In this document: positions 37,920-49,688 of the stretch, piece by piece
Position numbering within the stretch: the stretch's first letter is position 1
Layout: each line of letters begins with the position of its first letter
DNA from: Pseudomonas chlororaphis subsp. piscium
GTDB taxonomy: Bacteria; Pseudomonadota; Gammaproteobacteria; Pseudomonadales; Pseudomonadaceae
Reading direction: 5' to 3'
NCBI RefSeq assembly: GCF_003850345.1
Contig: NZ_CP027707.1
Location: forward strand, 310,001-374,000
DNA length: 64,000 nucleotides
The notes under the pieces: model-generated
Told to the model about the DNA's origin: nothing
Databases searched by the model: none
The model's input: only the letters and a program-made list of their open reading frames with translations
Made by a program: the position numbers and the translations under genes

Positions 37920-38126
37920 AGAGGAGCCTCAAAGGGATGACGGCGCGATCCTGAGGCTGTGTTGAGGCGCTTACAATCAAAATCCGACGAATAGCACGAG
38001 TTGTACACAATCTCGTAACTTGTTGTTTTTAGTAGGGAACTTATCTCGTTTTTGCGAGTCTGTAGCTACTTGGAAAAGGCTGCTTTTGGATGAAAGCGGC
38101 CTTTTTTGTGCCTGCGATTTCGTCGG
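37920..38126. ncRNA. Candidate small RNA with its own hairpin terminator
   Basis: This spacer has no open frame. On the plus strand it contains a small hairpin ctcg-tttttg-cgag (about 38047-38060) and then aaaaggctgcttt-tggatg-aaagcggcctttttt (38073-38106), a good terminator. No plus-strand gene lies upstream. The same stem may simply end the minus-strand fdhF gene (stop at 38127), so a bidirectional terminator is the alternative. Confidence 0.35.
38073..38106. terminator. Terminator hairpin downstream of fdhF-like gene
   Basis: aaaggctgcttt / aaagcggccttt stem with T tracts on both sides (six on plus, four on minus). It starts about 21 bases beyond the fdhF-like stop. Confidence 0.7.
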
Positions 38127-40471
<2,345 letters not shown>

Positions 40472-40475
<4 letters not shown>

Positions 40476-41311
40476 GCTTGTTTCTCCATCGCAGGGCTAT
40501 AGACCCGTGGCGCACTTTTTTGCGGCAGGTGAATGAGGTTGAGGTTGTGCCGGCGCGCCCATTGCAGGGCCAGGCCGGTGGGCGCCGACAGGCTGACCAG
40601 GGTCTGGATGCCGGCGCGCAGGACTTTCTGGATCAGTTCCAGGCTGCAGCGGCTGGTGACGATGGCCACGCCGCCGGCAGTGGTTATGTTCTGGCGGATC
40701 AACGCGCCGATCAGCTTGTCCAGGGCGTTGTGCCGGCCGATATCTTCACGGCCCAGCAGCAGCTCGCCCTGGGCGTTCATGAACACCGCGGCATGCACCG
40801 CGCCGGAATGCTGGCCCAGGGGCTGGAAGGCGCTGATGCGCTGGCGCAGGCCATCGAGCCATTCGGCCGGCGGCAACGGCGCGCCGGGCAGCACCTTGAG
40901 GTCCGGCAGGGCCTGCTCCACGGCTTCCACGCCACACAGGCCGCAACCGCTGGTACCGGCCAGTTGCCGGCGTTGCTGCTTGAGGTTCCAGAAGGCGCGG
41001 CTGGAGATCTGTACCTGTGCGTACTGGGCCGAACCGCTGCCGCTCAGTTGCAGGTCGTAGATGTCCGAGGCGTCGCCGATGATGCCGCTGCCGAGACTGA
41101 AGCCGACGATGAAGTCTTCCAGGTCGCTGGGGGTGACCAGCATCACGGCCTGGCTGATGCCGTTATAGGCGATCGCCAGCGCGACTTCCTCGGCGAGCGC
41201 GGTGCTGGCCGATTCCGTGTGGTCGAGGTTGCTGTAGCGGTAGTTCTGACTGGCGGCGGGCGCGGGCGTTTTCGCAGTGGGCGTCGCGCAAGCCGGGCGC
41301 TGGGGTTTCAT
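40472..41311 (-). CDS. fdhD: Formate dehydrogenase accessory sulfurtransferase FdhD
   Basis: A 279-residue protein that moves sulfur to the molybdenum cofactor of formate dehydrogenases. The catalytic CxxC loop is CGLC in AGTSGCGLCGVEAVEQ (residue about 120). AVFMNAQGELLLGREDIGRH and NALDKLIGALI follow the family pattern. Its first 30 residues are Pro/Ala-rich and poorly conserved. First gene of an fdhD-fdhF minus-strand pair, with 4-base overlap. Confidence 0.9.
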
Positions 41312-41405
41312 GGGGCATCACCGGCGGAATATCCAGCCCTAAGACTAAGCGCGTCAATGTGTCGCGTCTAATTGCTAGTACTGATGTGCCGATAGATGCC
41401 GTCGA

Positions 41406-42293
41406 TCAAGACTCGCTCGGTGATTTTTGCTGTAGGGCGAAGCATGCCTCGGCCAGGGCCGAGCGCGGTGCGCTGCGGCGCATGATCAGGCCCAGGTGCG
41501 CCAGGGTGTTGGCGTCTGCTATGGGCTGCAGGCGCAGGTGTTCGGTGAGGGCTTCCAGGCCGCCGTCCAGCGGCATGATCGCGCAGCACAGGCCGCCATG
41601 TACGGCTTGCAGCAGTTGATGCACGGCATCGGTCTGCAGCAGCGGTTGAGGGGTGAGGCCGCGACTGTGGAAGTTATGGTCGATGGACTGGCGAAAATGC
41701 ATGCCGCTGGTCAGCATGCCCAGCGGCAGTTCGATCACGGCCTCCCAGCTCAGGGGCTGCTCGCCGAAGCTGAAGAAGCGTTGGTCGTAGAGCAGGCCCA
41801 TGCGGGTTTCGCCGAGGGCCAGGGATTCGAAGCGTTCGCTGTCCAGGCGCTCCAGATAGGAAACGCCGATATCCAGGCGATTGCTCGCCAGCTGTTCGAG
41901 GATCTGCTCGGAACTCAGCGCCGACAACTCGAAGCGCAGGTTCGGGTGCGCCTGGTGCAGGCGCTGCATCAGTGGCAGCGGGTCGAAGCTCGACAGCGGT
42001 ACCACTCCCAGGCGCAGGGTGCCGACCAGATTGCCGCGACAGGCGGCGGCCTCGGCCTGCAGTCCATCGTAGGCGGCCAGCACGCTGCGGGCCCAGGCCA
42101 GCACCCGTTCCCCCGGGGCGGTGAAGCCCTCGAAACGCTGGCCGCGGTTGACCAGCGGCAGCTCGAGTTCCTCCTCGAGGTTGCGCAGGCGCATGGACAG
42201 GGTCGGCTGGGTGATGTGGCAGCGCGCGGCGGCCTGGCCGAAGTGGCGGGTTTCGTCGAGAGCGATGAGGAATTTCAGCTGTTTGATGTCCAT
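41406..42293 (-). CDS. LysR-family transcriptional regulator
   Basis: A 295-residue regulator. The helix-turn-helix is MDIKQLKFLIALDETRHFGQ then AAARCHITQPTLSMRLRNLE. An effector-binding domain follows from about residue 90. It lies upstream of, and in line with, fdhD-fdhF (95-bp gap) and divergent from the LysM gene at 42432. It could control either unit; no effector is known. Confidence 0.87.
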   Translation of the reverse strand: MDIKQLKFLIALDETRHFGQAAARCHITQPTLSMRLRNLEEELELPLVNRGQRFEGFTAPGERVLAWARSVLAAYDGLQAEAAACRGNLVGTLRLGVVPLSSFDPLPLMQRLHQAHPNLRFELSALSSEQILEQLASNRLDIGVSYLERLDSERFESLALGETRMGLLYDQRFFSFGEQPLSWEAVIELPLGMLTSGMHFRQSIDHNFHSRGLTPQPLLQTDAVHQLLQAVHGGLCCAIMPLDGGLEALTEHLRLQPIADANTLAHLGLIMRRSAPRSALAEACFALQQKSPSES

Positions 42294-42431
42294 CTTCGCT
42301 TCCTGGGCGCGGGGGGAGGCGATTCTAGCGTGCTTGCCGTGCAGAGAGTCATTGGTCGATTTTGAACCTCGCCTCTCAGGGCTGGTCTAGTCTTTCGCGT
42401 CTGGACCTATTAAACCCAAGGAGTGTGCACC

Positions 42432-42872
42432 ATGAGTATTTTTAGCTTTGTGAAAGAAGCGGGCGAAAAGCTTATCGATTTGTTGACGCCGGGTAATGCC
42501 AATGCGGGCGAACAGCTGAAGGAGCACATCGCCAAGGTCGGCCTGGGTAACCCCAACGTCCAGGCTACCGTGGAAGGCGACAAGGTCATCGTGACCGGCG
42601 AAGTGGCCAGTCAGGAAGAGAAGGAAAAGATTCTGCTGGCCGTGGGCAACATCGAAGGTGTCGGCAGCGTCGACGACCAGATCACCGTCACCGGTCCTGT
42701 GGCGGCTGCCGCGCGTTTTGTCACCGTGAAAAAAGGCGACACCCTCAGCGCCATTTCCAAGGCTGTGTACGGCGACGCCAACAAGTACAACAAGATCTTC
42801 GAGGCCAACAAGCCGCTGCTGTCGCACCCGGACAAGATCTATCCGGGCCAGGTACTGCGCATTCCAGAATGA
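42432..42872 (+). CDS. BON/LysM potassium-binding protein (Kbp/YgaU type)
   Basis: A 146-residue protein with a BON domain (about residues 20-85; [20 protein letters not shown]) and a C-terminal LysM domain (about 95-145; [35 protein letters not shown]). Matches E. coli Kbp (149 residues), which binds potassium. No signal peptide is present, in agreement with the cytosolic E. coli protein. The ATG at 42432, behind aaggagtgtgcacc, was chosen over a GTG at 42423. Confidence 0.88.
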   Translation: MSIFSFVKEAGEKLIDLLTPGNANAGEQLKEHIAKVGLGNPNVQATVEGDKVIVTGEVASQEEKEKILLAVGNIEGVGSVDDQITVTGPVAAAARFVTVKKGDTLSAISKAVYGDANKYNKIFEANKPLLSHPDKIYPGQVLRIPE

Positions 42873-42886
42873 TTGCGTAACACCCT

Positions 42887-42930
42887 TCGCGGGCAAGCCT
42901 CGCTCCCATGGGAGCGAGCTTGCCCGCGAT
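42887..42930. repeat. REP inverted pair (compact)
   Basis: Arms tcgcgggcaagcctcgctcc (from 42887) and the inverted copy (42908-42929) meet with almost no loop. Sits between the convergent ends of the LysM gene and yrfG. Confidence 0.85.
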
Positions 42931-42934
42931 GCAT

Positions 42935-43597
42935 TCATAGCCCCTCGATCAACTCTCGATAATCCCCCAGCGCGGCAAATTCCGCCGTGTCTTTCGGCCC
43001 CTTGCGGCTGTCCGGTTCACTCACCGCCAACAGATGGGCCACACCGAAATTCCGCGCGCTGCGCAGGATTGGCAGGGTGTCATCGATAAACAGGCTGCGT
43101 GCCGGATCGAAGTCGATATCCGCTTGCAGCGCGTCCCAGAACTGCGGGTTCTCCTTGGCGAAGCCGTAATCGTGGGAACTGATCAAACGTTCGAAATAGG
43201 GCGCCAGCTCGACTTTTTCCAACTTCAATGACAACGAGTCGCGGTGCGCATTGGTGATCAGCACCACGCGTTTGCCGGCCTGCTTGATCGCCGCGAGAAA
43301 GGTATCGGCGTCCGGGCGCAGGGAGATCAGGTGGGCGGTCTCCAGCTTCAGTTCGCGCACCGGCAACTTCAGTTCGGCGCTCCAGAAGTCCAGGCAATAC
43401 CACTGCAATTGTCCGGCGTTACGCTCGAACAGCGGTTGCAGTTCCATTTCCGCCATGGCGCGGCTGACGCCATGCAGCTCGGCATAGCGCTGGGGCAGGT
43501 GCTCCATCCAGAAGTGGTTGTCGTAGTGCAGGTCCAGCAGGGTACCGTCCATATCCAGCAGAACGGTATCGATGTCGCGCCAGGGCAGTGAAGGCAT
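42935..43597 (-). CDS. yrfG: HAD-family GMP/IMP nucleotidase YrfG
   Basis: A 220-residue haloacid-dehalogenase-like phosphatase. Motif I is LLDMDGTLLDL (residues 13-23), motif II VVLITNAHRD, motif III Lys in FAKENPQFW, and motif IV SLFIDDTLPIL. YrfG hydrolyses GMP and IMP. The frame extends far upstream (to 44248) in antisense to nudE; MPSLPWRDIDTVLLDMDGTL at 43597 is the family start. Divergent from nudE at 43688, as in other gamma-proteobacteria. Confidence 0.9.
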   Translation of the reverse strand: MPSLPWRDIDTVLLDMDGTLLDLHYDNHFWMEHLPQRYAELHGVSRAMAEMELQPLFERNAGQLQWYCLDFWSAELKLPVRELKLETAHLISLRPDADTFLAAIKQAGKRVVLITNAHRDSLSLKLEKVELAPYFERLISSHDYGFAKENPQFWDALQADIDFDPARSLFIDDTLPILRSARNFGVAHLLAVSEPDSRKGPKDTAEFAALGDYRELIEGL

Positions 43598-43687
43598 GGA
43601 GAACGTCTCGAACGGTAGAAAGATATCCGACACAAACAATCGGGAAAGCCGCGTTATAGTAGCGCGTTCACGCCAAGGAGCCTTTGT

Positions 43688-44254
43688 ATGCGCCAGAAAC
43701 CCACCGTACTCGCCCGCGAGATCGTCGCCACCAGCCGTCTGTTTTGCGTCGAAGCGGTGCAGTTGCGCTTTTCCAATGGTGTGGAGCGCACCTACGAGCG
43801 CCTGGTGGGCAAGGGCGCGGGCTACGGCGCGGTGATGATCGTGGCGATGCTCGATGCCGATCATGCGGTGCTGGTCGAGGAATATTGCGGCGGTACCGAC
43901 GCCTATGAGCTGTCCCTGCCCAAAGGCCTGATCGAGCCCGGCGAGGATGTGCTGGCGGCGGCCGAGCGCGAGCTCAAGGAGGAGGCCGGTTTTGGCGCGC
44001 GGCAGCTGGAACACCTGACCGAGCTGTCGTTGTCCCCCGGCTACATGAGCCAGAAGATCCAGGTGGTGCTGGCCACCGACCTCTACGAAGAGCAGCTGGA
44101 GGGCGACGAGCCCGAGCCGATGCGCGTGGACAAGATCAACCTGCGCGAGCTGTCGAGCCTGGCGCAGAACCCGCAATTCACCGAGGGCCGCGCCCTGGCC
44201 GCGTTGTACCTGGCCCGCGACCTGCTGACCCAGCGCGGCGCCTTTCAAGCATGA
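43688..44254 (+). CDS. nudE: ADP compounds hydrolase NudE
   Basis: A 188-residue Nudix hydrolase acting on ADP-ribose, NADH and diadenosine-type compounds. The Nudix box GLIEPGEDVLAAAERELKEE (residues about 79-98, continuing AGFG) has the GX5EX7REUXEEXGU pattern. ATG behind ccaaggagcctttgt. Overlaps cysQ by 4 bases (ATGA), forming a two-gene unit. Confidence 0.92.
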   Translation: MRQKPTVLAREIVATSRLFCVEAVQLRFSNGVERTYERLVGKGAGYGAVMIVAMLDADHAVLVEEYCGGTDAYELSLPKGLIEPGEDVLAAAERELKEEAGFGARQLEHLTELSLSPGYMSQKIQVVLATDLYEEQLEGDEPEPMRVDKINLRELSSLAQNPQFTEGRALAALYLARDLLTQRGAFQA

Positions 44255-45093
44255 GCGAACAATCGATGAATTTTCCCCACCCGTTGCTGGCGCCGGTGAT
44301 CGACCTGGCCTTGAAGGCCGGCGAGGCGATCCTGCCGTTCTGGCGCGCCAATGTCGCCGTCACCAGCAAGGCTGATGAGTCGCCGGTGACCGCGGCCGAC
44401 CTGGCGGCCCACCATCTGATCGTGCAAGGCCTGACCGCGCTGGACCCGAGCATCCCGGTGCTTTCCGAAGAAGACGCCGATATCCCTCAAGACGTGCGTG
44501 CCGGCTGGCAGCGCTGGTGGCTGGTGGACCCGCTGGACGGCACCAAGGAATTCATCTCCGGCAGCGAAGAGTTCACCGTCAATATCGCCCTGATCGAACA
44601 GGGGCGGGTGGTGTTTGGCGTGGTGTCGATGCCGACCAGCGGTCGCTGCTATTTCGGCGGCGCCGGCCTCGGTGCCTGGCGCGCGGACAAGGGCGAGGCG
44701 CCGGTGGCGATTCGCGTGCGTGACAGCCTGACGGCGGGTGAAGCCTTCACCGTGGTCGCCAGCCGTCGGCATACCAGCCCCGAGCAGGAACGTTTGCTGG
44801 CCGGGCTGAGCGCGACCCTGGGCGAGTTGCAACTGGCGAACATCGGCAGCTCGTTGAAGTTCTGCCTGCTGGCCGAAGGCGCGGCGGATTGTTATCCGCG
44901 ATTGGCGCCGACTTCGCAGTGGGACACCGCGGCGGCCCAGGGGGTGCTGGAGGGTGCTGGAGGCGAGGTGCTGGATCTGAGTGGCGCGCCGTTCTGCTAC
45001 CCGGCGCGGGAGTCGCTGCTCAATGGCTTCTTCCTGGCGCTGCCGGCCAAGGCCGCATGGCGTGGACGCTTGCTGGAGCTGGTGCGGGGCTGA
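44251..45093 (+). CDS. cysQ: 3'(2'),5'-bisphosphate nucleotidase CysQ
   Basis: A 280-residue inositol-monophosphatase-like enzyme that degrades 3'-phosphoadenosine 5'-phosphate left by sulfate reduction. Metal-binding motifs are VLSEEDAD (about 70-77), WWLVDPLDGTKEFISGSEEF, and WDTAAAQGVLEGAGG. Its start overlaps the nudE stop by 4 bases. It links to the sulfur genes in the window (epsC, tauABCD). Confidence 0.92.
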   Translation: MSEQSMNFPHPLLAPVIDLALKAGEAILPFWRANVAVTSKADESPVTAADLAAHHLIVQGLTALDPSIPVLSEEDADIPQDVRAGWQRWWLVDPLDGTKEFISGSEEFTVNIALIEQGRVVFGVVSMPTSGRCYFGGAGLGAWRADKGEAPVAIRVRDSLTAGEAFTVVASRRHTSPEQERLLAGLSATLGELQLANIGSSLKFCLLAEGAADCYPRLAPTSQWDTAAAQGVLEGAGGEVLDLSGAPFCYPARESLLNGFFLALPAKAAWRGRLLELVRG

Positions 45094-45096
45094 TCT

Positions 45097-45230
45097 TTGT
45101 AGCCGCTGGCGCAGCCTGCGATCGGCTGCGCAGCAGTCGTAAAACTGTCAGCGCGGTGTGTCAGACGGAACATCGTCAATCGATTTACGGCCGCTTTACG
45201 CCCGATCGCAGGCTGTGCCAGCGACTACAG
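45097..45230. repeat. Inverted pair of a second REP family
   Basis: ttgtagccgctggcgcagcc (from 45097) pairs with the diverged inverted copy ending gccagcgactacag (45230). This core (tgtagccgctg..gcagcctgcgatcgg) differs from the main REP family and recurs once at 61986. Confidence 0.8.
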
Positions 45231-45232
45231 GT

Positions 45233-45688
45233 TCACCGGTGCAACACGTATTGCCCGGTAAAGCGCACCGCATCGTCATCGCTGCCGGCATTCACCACCC
45301 GGGTGTGCAGGATCAGCCGCGCGCGACCGTAGCGCTCATACATAGTCACGAACCTGTGCCACACCTCTTCGCTCGGCGCGGCGCAGATGGCCGTGGCGTC
45401 GCTGGTCACCGGCAGCGGGTAGCTGATCTGCCCTTCCTGAATCACGATGTGCCCGTCGTCGATCCCCGCTTCTTTCAACCTCAGGTGCAGCCAGCCCCAG
45501 CCGGCCAGTACCGCGCCGCAATACAGGCTGCCGCCGAACATGGTGCTCTTGTGGTTGACGTTGGCTTCCAGCGGCAGTTGCAGGCGCAGCTCATGTTCGC
45601 GCCAGTCGAGCACTTTCAGGCCCATGTCCCGCGTCAGGGGAATGTCGTGATGGAGGATGGATTCCAGGTGACGACTGTCGCGGTTCAT
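45233..45688 (-). CDS. YiiD C-terminal-type thioesterase-like protein
   Basis: A 151-residue hotdog-like protein. LPLEANVNHKSTMFGGSLYC (with the conserved NHKST-GFGGS type motif) is the signature of the thioesterase domain found at the YiiD C-terminus. Substrate unknown. The ATG at 45688 follows gaggccctgc; an in-frame upstream ATG at 45736 would overlap the dctD 3' end. Confidence 0.8.
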   Translation of the reverse strand: MNRDSRHLESILHHDIPLTRDMGLKVLDWREHELRLQLPLEANVNHKSTMFGGSLYCGAVLAGWGWLHLRLKEAGIDDGHIVIQEGQISYPLPVTSDATAICAAPSEEVWHRFVTMYERYGRARLILHTRVVNAGSDDDAVRFTGQYVLHR

Positions 45689-45739
45689 GCAGGGCCTCGG
45701 TTGTGAAGGTGGTGCTTTAACAAGATTAGTCGGCATCGC

Positions 45740-47143
45740 TCAATCGATATCGTCGCCGCTAGAACTGGCGCCGCTGTCGCCGAAGCTCAGGCCGTGTTTG
45801 CGCAGTTTGTCATGCAGGGTCTTGCGTGGAATACCCAGGGCTTCGGCGAGGCTGCGCAGCGAGTTGTGGGAGCGGGCCAACTCGGCGGCGATCAGGCTCT
45901 TTTCGAAGTTTTCCACCTGCTCGCTCAGGCCGCCCTCGACCACCGTCGGCGCCGGCTGCGAGGAGCCGCCATCCGCCGCGCTGTTGTCCAGGGCCAGTTC
46001 CAGGCCGAGGGCGAAGCGTTCGGCGGCGTTCTGCAGTTCGCGCACGTTGCCCGGCCAGCTGTGGCGCAGCAGCAGGGCGCGCTGTCCCGGTTGCAGTTCG
46101 TGGGGCGGCAGGCCGTGGCGGGCGCTGGCCTCGTCGGCGAAATGCTGGAACAGCAACAGGGCGTCTTCGCCGCGTTCGCGCAAAGGTGGAATACGCAGCG
46201 GCGCGACATTCAGGCGGTAGTACAGGTCGGCGCGGAAGCGTCCCTGGTCGGCCGCCTGGCGCAGGTCTTCCTTGGTCGCGGCGATGATGCGGATGTCCAG
46301 CGGGATCAACTGATTGCCGCCCAGGCGCTCCACCACCCGCTCCTGCAGCATGCGCAGCAGCTTGACCTGCACGTCCAGGCTCATGCTTTCGATTTCATCG
46401 AGGAACAGCGTGCCGCCGTTGGCGAATTCGAACTTGCCGATGCGGCGCTTCTGCGCGCCGGTAAAGGCCCCCGGCTCGTGGCCGAAGAGTTCGCTTTCGA
46501 CCACCGATTCGGCCAGGGCGCCGGCGTTGATCGCCACGAACGGACCGTTGCGTCGGCTCGACAGGTCGTGCAGCGCCCGTGCCACCACTTCCTTGCCGGC
46601 GCCGGTCTCGCCGAGGATCAGCACGTCGGCCTTGGTCGCCGCCAGGGCGCCGATCTGCTCGCGCAGACGCAGCATCGGCGCGGACAGCCCGACCAGCCGC
46701 GCGCTGAGCTCCTGGCGGTCGCTCAGGGCCAGGCGCAGGCTGCGGTTGTCCAGGACCAGGCGGCGCAGGGCCAGGGCCCGGCGCACACTGTCGAGCAGGG
46801 CATCGCTGGCGAAGGGTTTCTCCAGGAAGTCATAGGCCCCGGCGCGCATCGCCTGCACCGCCAGCGGCACATCGCCGTGGCCGGTGATCAGCAGCACCGG
46901 CAGCTCAGGGTCCTGGCCGTGCAGTTCGCTGAGCAGTTCGAGGCCGTCCATGCCGGGCATGCGGATGTCGCTGACCACTACGCCCGGCCAGTCGCGTTCC
47001 AGGCGCGCGGCCAGGCCCTGGGCTTCGCCCAATGGCAGGATCTTCAGCCCCGCCAGGTCCAGGGTCTGGCTCAGGGCCTGGCGCAGGTGCGGATCGTCGT
47101 CGATCAACACCACCTGCACGTCACTGGTGATCGGTGTACTCAT
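45740..47143 (-). CDS. dctD: Sigma-54-dependent response regulator DctD
   Basis: A 467-residue NtrC-type activator. The receiver domain has D59 (VVVSDIRMPGMDG). The AAA+ domain shows Walker A GETGAGKEVVARALHD, the sigma-54-contacting GAFTGA loop (EPGAFTGAQKRR), and Walker B GGTLFLDEIES. The C-terminal Fis-type helix-turn-helix is LRSLAEALGIPRKTLHDKLR. It should turn on C4-dicarboxylate transporter genes from sigma-54 promoters. Overlaps dctB by 4 bases. No dct transporter gene is in the window; the MifR assignment is an alternative. Confidence 0.85.
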   Translation of the reverse strand: MSTPITSDVQVVLIDDDPHLRQALSQTLDLAGLKILPLGEAQGLAARLERDWPGVVVSDIRMPGMDGLELLSELHGQDPELPVLLITGHGDVPLAVQAMRAGAYDFLEKPFASDALLDSVRRALALRRLVLDNRSLRLALSDRQELSARLVGLSAPMLRLREQIGALAATKADVLILGETGAGKEVVARALHDLSSRRNGPFVAINAGALAESVVESELFGHEPGAFTGAQKRRIGKFEFANGGTLFLDEIESMSLDVQVKLLRMLQERVVERLGGNQLIPLDIRIIAATKEDLRQAADQGRFRADLYYRLNVAPLRIPPLRERGEDALLLFQHFADEASARHGLPPHELQPGQRALLLRHSWPGNVRELQNAAERFALGLELALDNSAADGGSSQPAPTVVEGGLSEQVENFEKSLIAAELARSHNSLRSLAEALGIPRKTLHDKLRKHGLSFGDSGASSSGDDID

Positions 47144-48948
47144 ACGCTGCGGTCCTCGGACGGTTGCAGGCTCACTCCCGGCGCGCCGGCGCGCAGCCGC
47201 AGGGTAATCAGGGCGCCGCCTTCGCGGTGGTTGGAGAACGACAGTTCACCGCCAAAGGCGCGCATCAGGGTGTCGCAGATCGCCAGGCCCAGGCCAAGGC
47301 CCTGGGTACGGGTCTTGGTGGTGTAGAAAGGCTCGCCGGCGCGGCCCAGGGCCTCCATGCAGAAGCCCGGACCGTTGTCGCGAATGTACAGATTGACGCC
47401 CGTGGCGGTGGATTCGGCACTCAGCCAGAGTTTGCGCGGCGGGCCTTTTTCGGTCAGGGCATCCAGGGCGTTGGCCAGCAGGTTGCCGAGTACCTGGCGC
47501 AGGCGCGTCTCCCCGGCCTCGACCCACAGGGTGGCCGCTGGCAGGTCGCGGATCAGCTCCACTTCCATCGCCCGTCGGCGCTTGGCCAGCAACGCCAGGG
47601 CATCGTCTAGCGCCGGTTGCAGGGCAACGCTTTCCGGCGCGTGGCGGTCGCGGCGGGCAAAGGCGCGCAGGTGGGCGATGATCGAGGCCATGCGCCCAGT
47701 CAGTTCGCTGATCAGCTTGAGGTTGCCGCGGGCATCCTCGGTGCGCTGGTGGTCCAGCAGCACCTCGGCGTTTTCCGCGTAGCTGCGGATCGCCGCCAGC
47801 GGCTGGTTGAGTTCATGGCTGATGCTCGCCGACATGGTGCCCAGGGCCGAGAGCTTGCCGGCCTGCACCAGGTCGTCCTGGGCGCGCACCAGTTCCTGCT
47901 GGGCGTGCTCGCGCTCCAGCACTTCCTGCCTGAGGCGGCGGTTGAGGCCTTCCAGGTCGCTGGTACGTTCGGCCACGCGCATTTCCAGCTCGCGCCGGGC
48001 CTTGGCTTCGAAGGCGATGCGCTCCAGGTAGTGGCGACGGCGCTGCATCATCAGCCCGAGCAGCAGCATCAGCACCAGCAGCGTGGCGCCGCCCACCGCC
48101 ACCACCGTGCGCACCGGGCGGTCGATCAGAGTGCGCGGGGCAAGGATGCTCACGCTCCAGCCGGTTTCGTCGATCTGCCGGGTCTGGGTCAGCCAGGCGC
48201 TGGAGTCGAGGTTCAACGGCCGTGGATCGCGGGTCGGGTAGGGCTGGATGGCGACTATGGCCTTGCTTTCGTCTTCGCTCAGCGGGCGGGTCGAGCGGAA
48301 ACGCCATTCCGCCCGCGAGGTGAGAATCACCACGCCATTGTGGTCGGTGACCACCAGTTGCTCGGGGGTCTTGCCCCAGAGGCTTTCGGTGTGGTCCAGG
48401 TCGACCTTGACCACCAGCACGCCGATGATTTTCTCGCCCTTGCGCACGGCGGCGGCGAAGAAATAACCGCGCTTGGCCGAGGTGGTGCCCAGGCCGAAGA
48501 AACGCCCCAGGCGCCCGGCCATGGCCTCGCTGAAATACGGGCGGAAGGAGAAATTGCGGCCGACAAAACTGTCGTGCTTGTCCCAGTTGGACGCCGCCAG
48601 GGTGTTGCCGGAGGTGTCCATCAGGTACATCACTTCGGCCCCGGTCTGGGCACTGATGTTTTTCAGCAGGCGGTTGGCGTTGCCCTGGGTCACGCCGTCG
48701 TCCGGCGCACCGAGGACCGCGCGCAGTGCCGGCAGCTCGCCGAGAATCTGCGGCAGCACTTCATAGCGGTGCAGGGTGCCCAGCAGGTTGGCGACGTAGA
48801 GGTCGAGGGTCTGGCGGTTCTGCCCCGCCAGTTCGCTGCGGTAATAACGCTCGGCCAGATGCTCCAGCGGCCACAGCAGCGGCGCCAGGCACAGGGCCAG
48901 CAAAGCCAGGCTACGCCAGCGGGGGCGTCGGGGAAGGGGTGGAGTCAT
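47140..48948 (-). CDS. dctB: C4-dicarboxylate sensor histidine kinase DctB
   Basis: A 602-residue sensor kinase. It has an N-terminal span near residues 10-28, a periplasmic double-PAS (dCache) sensory domain (30-280), a second span (about 283-305), and a coiled coil (315-370). The H-box is GTMSASISHELNQPLAAIRS, where His is the phosphosite, followed by N and G boxes (LLANALDAL, IRDNGPGF, GLGLGLAIC). DctB senses succinate, fumarate or malate. It is the first gene of a dctB-dctD unit on the minus strand. Confidence 0.86.
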   Translation of the reverse strand: MTPPLPRRPRWRSLALLALCLAPLLWPLEHLAERYYRSELAGQNRQTLDLYVANLLGTLHRYEVLPQILGELPALRAVLGAPDDGVTQGNANRLLKNISAQTGAEVMYLMDTSGNTLAASNWDKHDSFVGRNFSFRPYFSEAMAGRLGRFFGLGTTSAKRGYFFAAAVRKGEKIIGVLVVKVDLDHTESLWGKTPEQLVVTDHNGVVILTSRAEWRFRSTRPLSEDESKAIVAIQPYPTRDPRPLNLDSSAWLTQTRQIDETGWSVSILAPRTLIDRPVRTVVAVGGATLLVLMLLLGLMMQRRRHYLERIAFEAKARRELEMRVAERTSDLEGLNRRLRQEVLEREHAQQELVRAQDDLVQAGKLSALGTMSASISHELNQPLAAIRSYAENAEVLLDHQRTEDARGNLKLISELTGRMASIIAHLRAFARRDRHAPESVALQPALDDALALLAKRRRAMEVELIRDLPAATLWVEAGETRLRQVLGNLLANALDALTEKGPPRKLWLSAESTATGVNLYIRDNGPGFCMEALGRAGEPFYTTKTRTQGLGLGLAICDTLMRAFGGELSFSNHREGGALITLRLRAGAPGVSLQPSEDRSV

Positions 48949-49077
48949 GGGAGCGATGCGCCTGTGGGTACAGGCGCATTATGCCTAGGCCTGACCGGCA
49001 AGACACAAGCATCGCTGACGCTTGCCGCCGATGGCCAAAGTCAGGCGCATCGGCGGGCTTGACTGGTGGTGACGGGG

Positions 49078-49623
49078 TTAGGGGAACACATCCGCTTCTG
49101 TCAGCAGTTTGCCCGCCTGGTCCTTGGCCGAGAGTTTTGGCGCTTCGTCGAGTTGCCAGTCGATGGCCAGTGTTGGATCGTCCCAGCGAATACAGCGCTC
49201 GGCCGACGGGGTGTAGTAGTCGGTGGTCTTGTAGAGGAACTCGGCAAACTCGCTCAGTACCACGAAACCGTGGGCGAAACCTTCCGGCACCCAGAGTTGA
49301 CGGTTGTTCTCAGCCGACAGGCGTACCGCCACCCACTTGCCGAAGTGCGGCGAGCTGCGACGGATATCCACTGCCACATCGAGGACTTCACCGGCGATGA
49401 CTCGCACCAGTTTGCCTTGGGTGTTTTCCAACTGATAGTGCAGGCCGCGCAGTACACCTTTTTGCGAGCGGGAATGATTGTCCTGAACGAACTGGGTGTT
49501 CAGGCCGGTTGCCTCTGCAAAAGCCTTGGCATTGAAGCTTTCATAGAAAAAGCCTCGCTCGTCACCAAATACCTTGGGCTCAATGATCAGAACACCGGGC
49601 AGGTCGGTGGTGACTACATTCAT
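49078..49623 (-). CDS. rfbC: dTDP-4-dehydrorhamnose 3,5-epimerase
   Basis: A 181-residue cupin enzyme of dTDP-L-rhamnose synthesis. Conserved pieces are DERGFFYESFN, QDNHSRSQKGVLRGLHYQ (catalytic His), RVIAGEVLDVAVDIRRSSP and WVPEGFAHGFVVLSE. The frame continues upstream, but MNVVTTDLPGVLIIEPKVFG at 49623 is the family start. Follows rfbB by 65 bp on the minus strand. rfbA and rfbD are not in the window, so they must be elsewhere or lost. Confidence 0.93.
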   Translation of the reverse strand: MNVVTTDLPGVLIIEPKVFGDERGFFYESFNAKAFAEATGLNTQFVQDNHSRSQKGVLRGLHYQLENTQGKLVRVIAGEVLDVAVDIRRSSPHFGKWVAVRLSAENNRQLWVPEGFAHGFVVLSEFAEFLYKTTDYYTPSAERCIRWDDPTLAIDWQLDEAPKLSAKDQAGKLLTEADVFP

Positions 49624-49688
49624 GGGGTCTCTCCAGCAAAGTGAATTTGTTGCGGCCGTGGCCGGGTATTGTTCAATACGAATACTGC

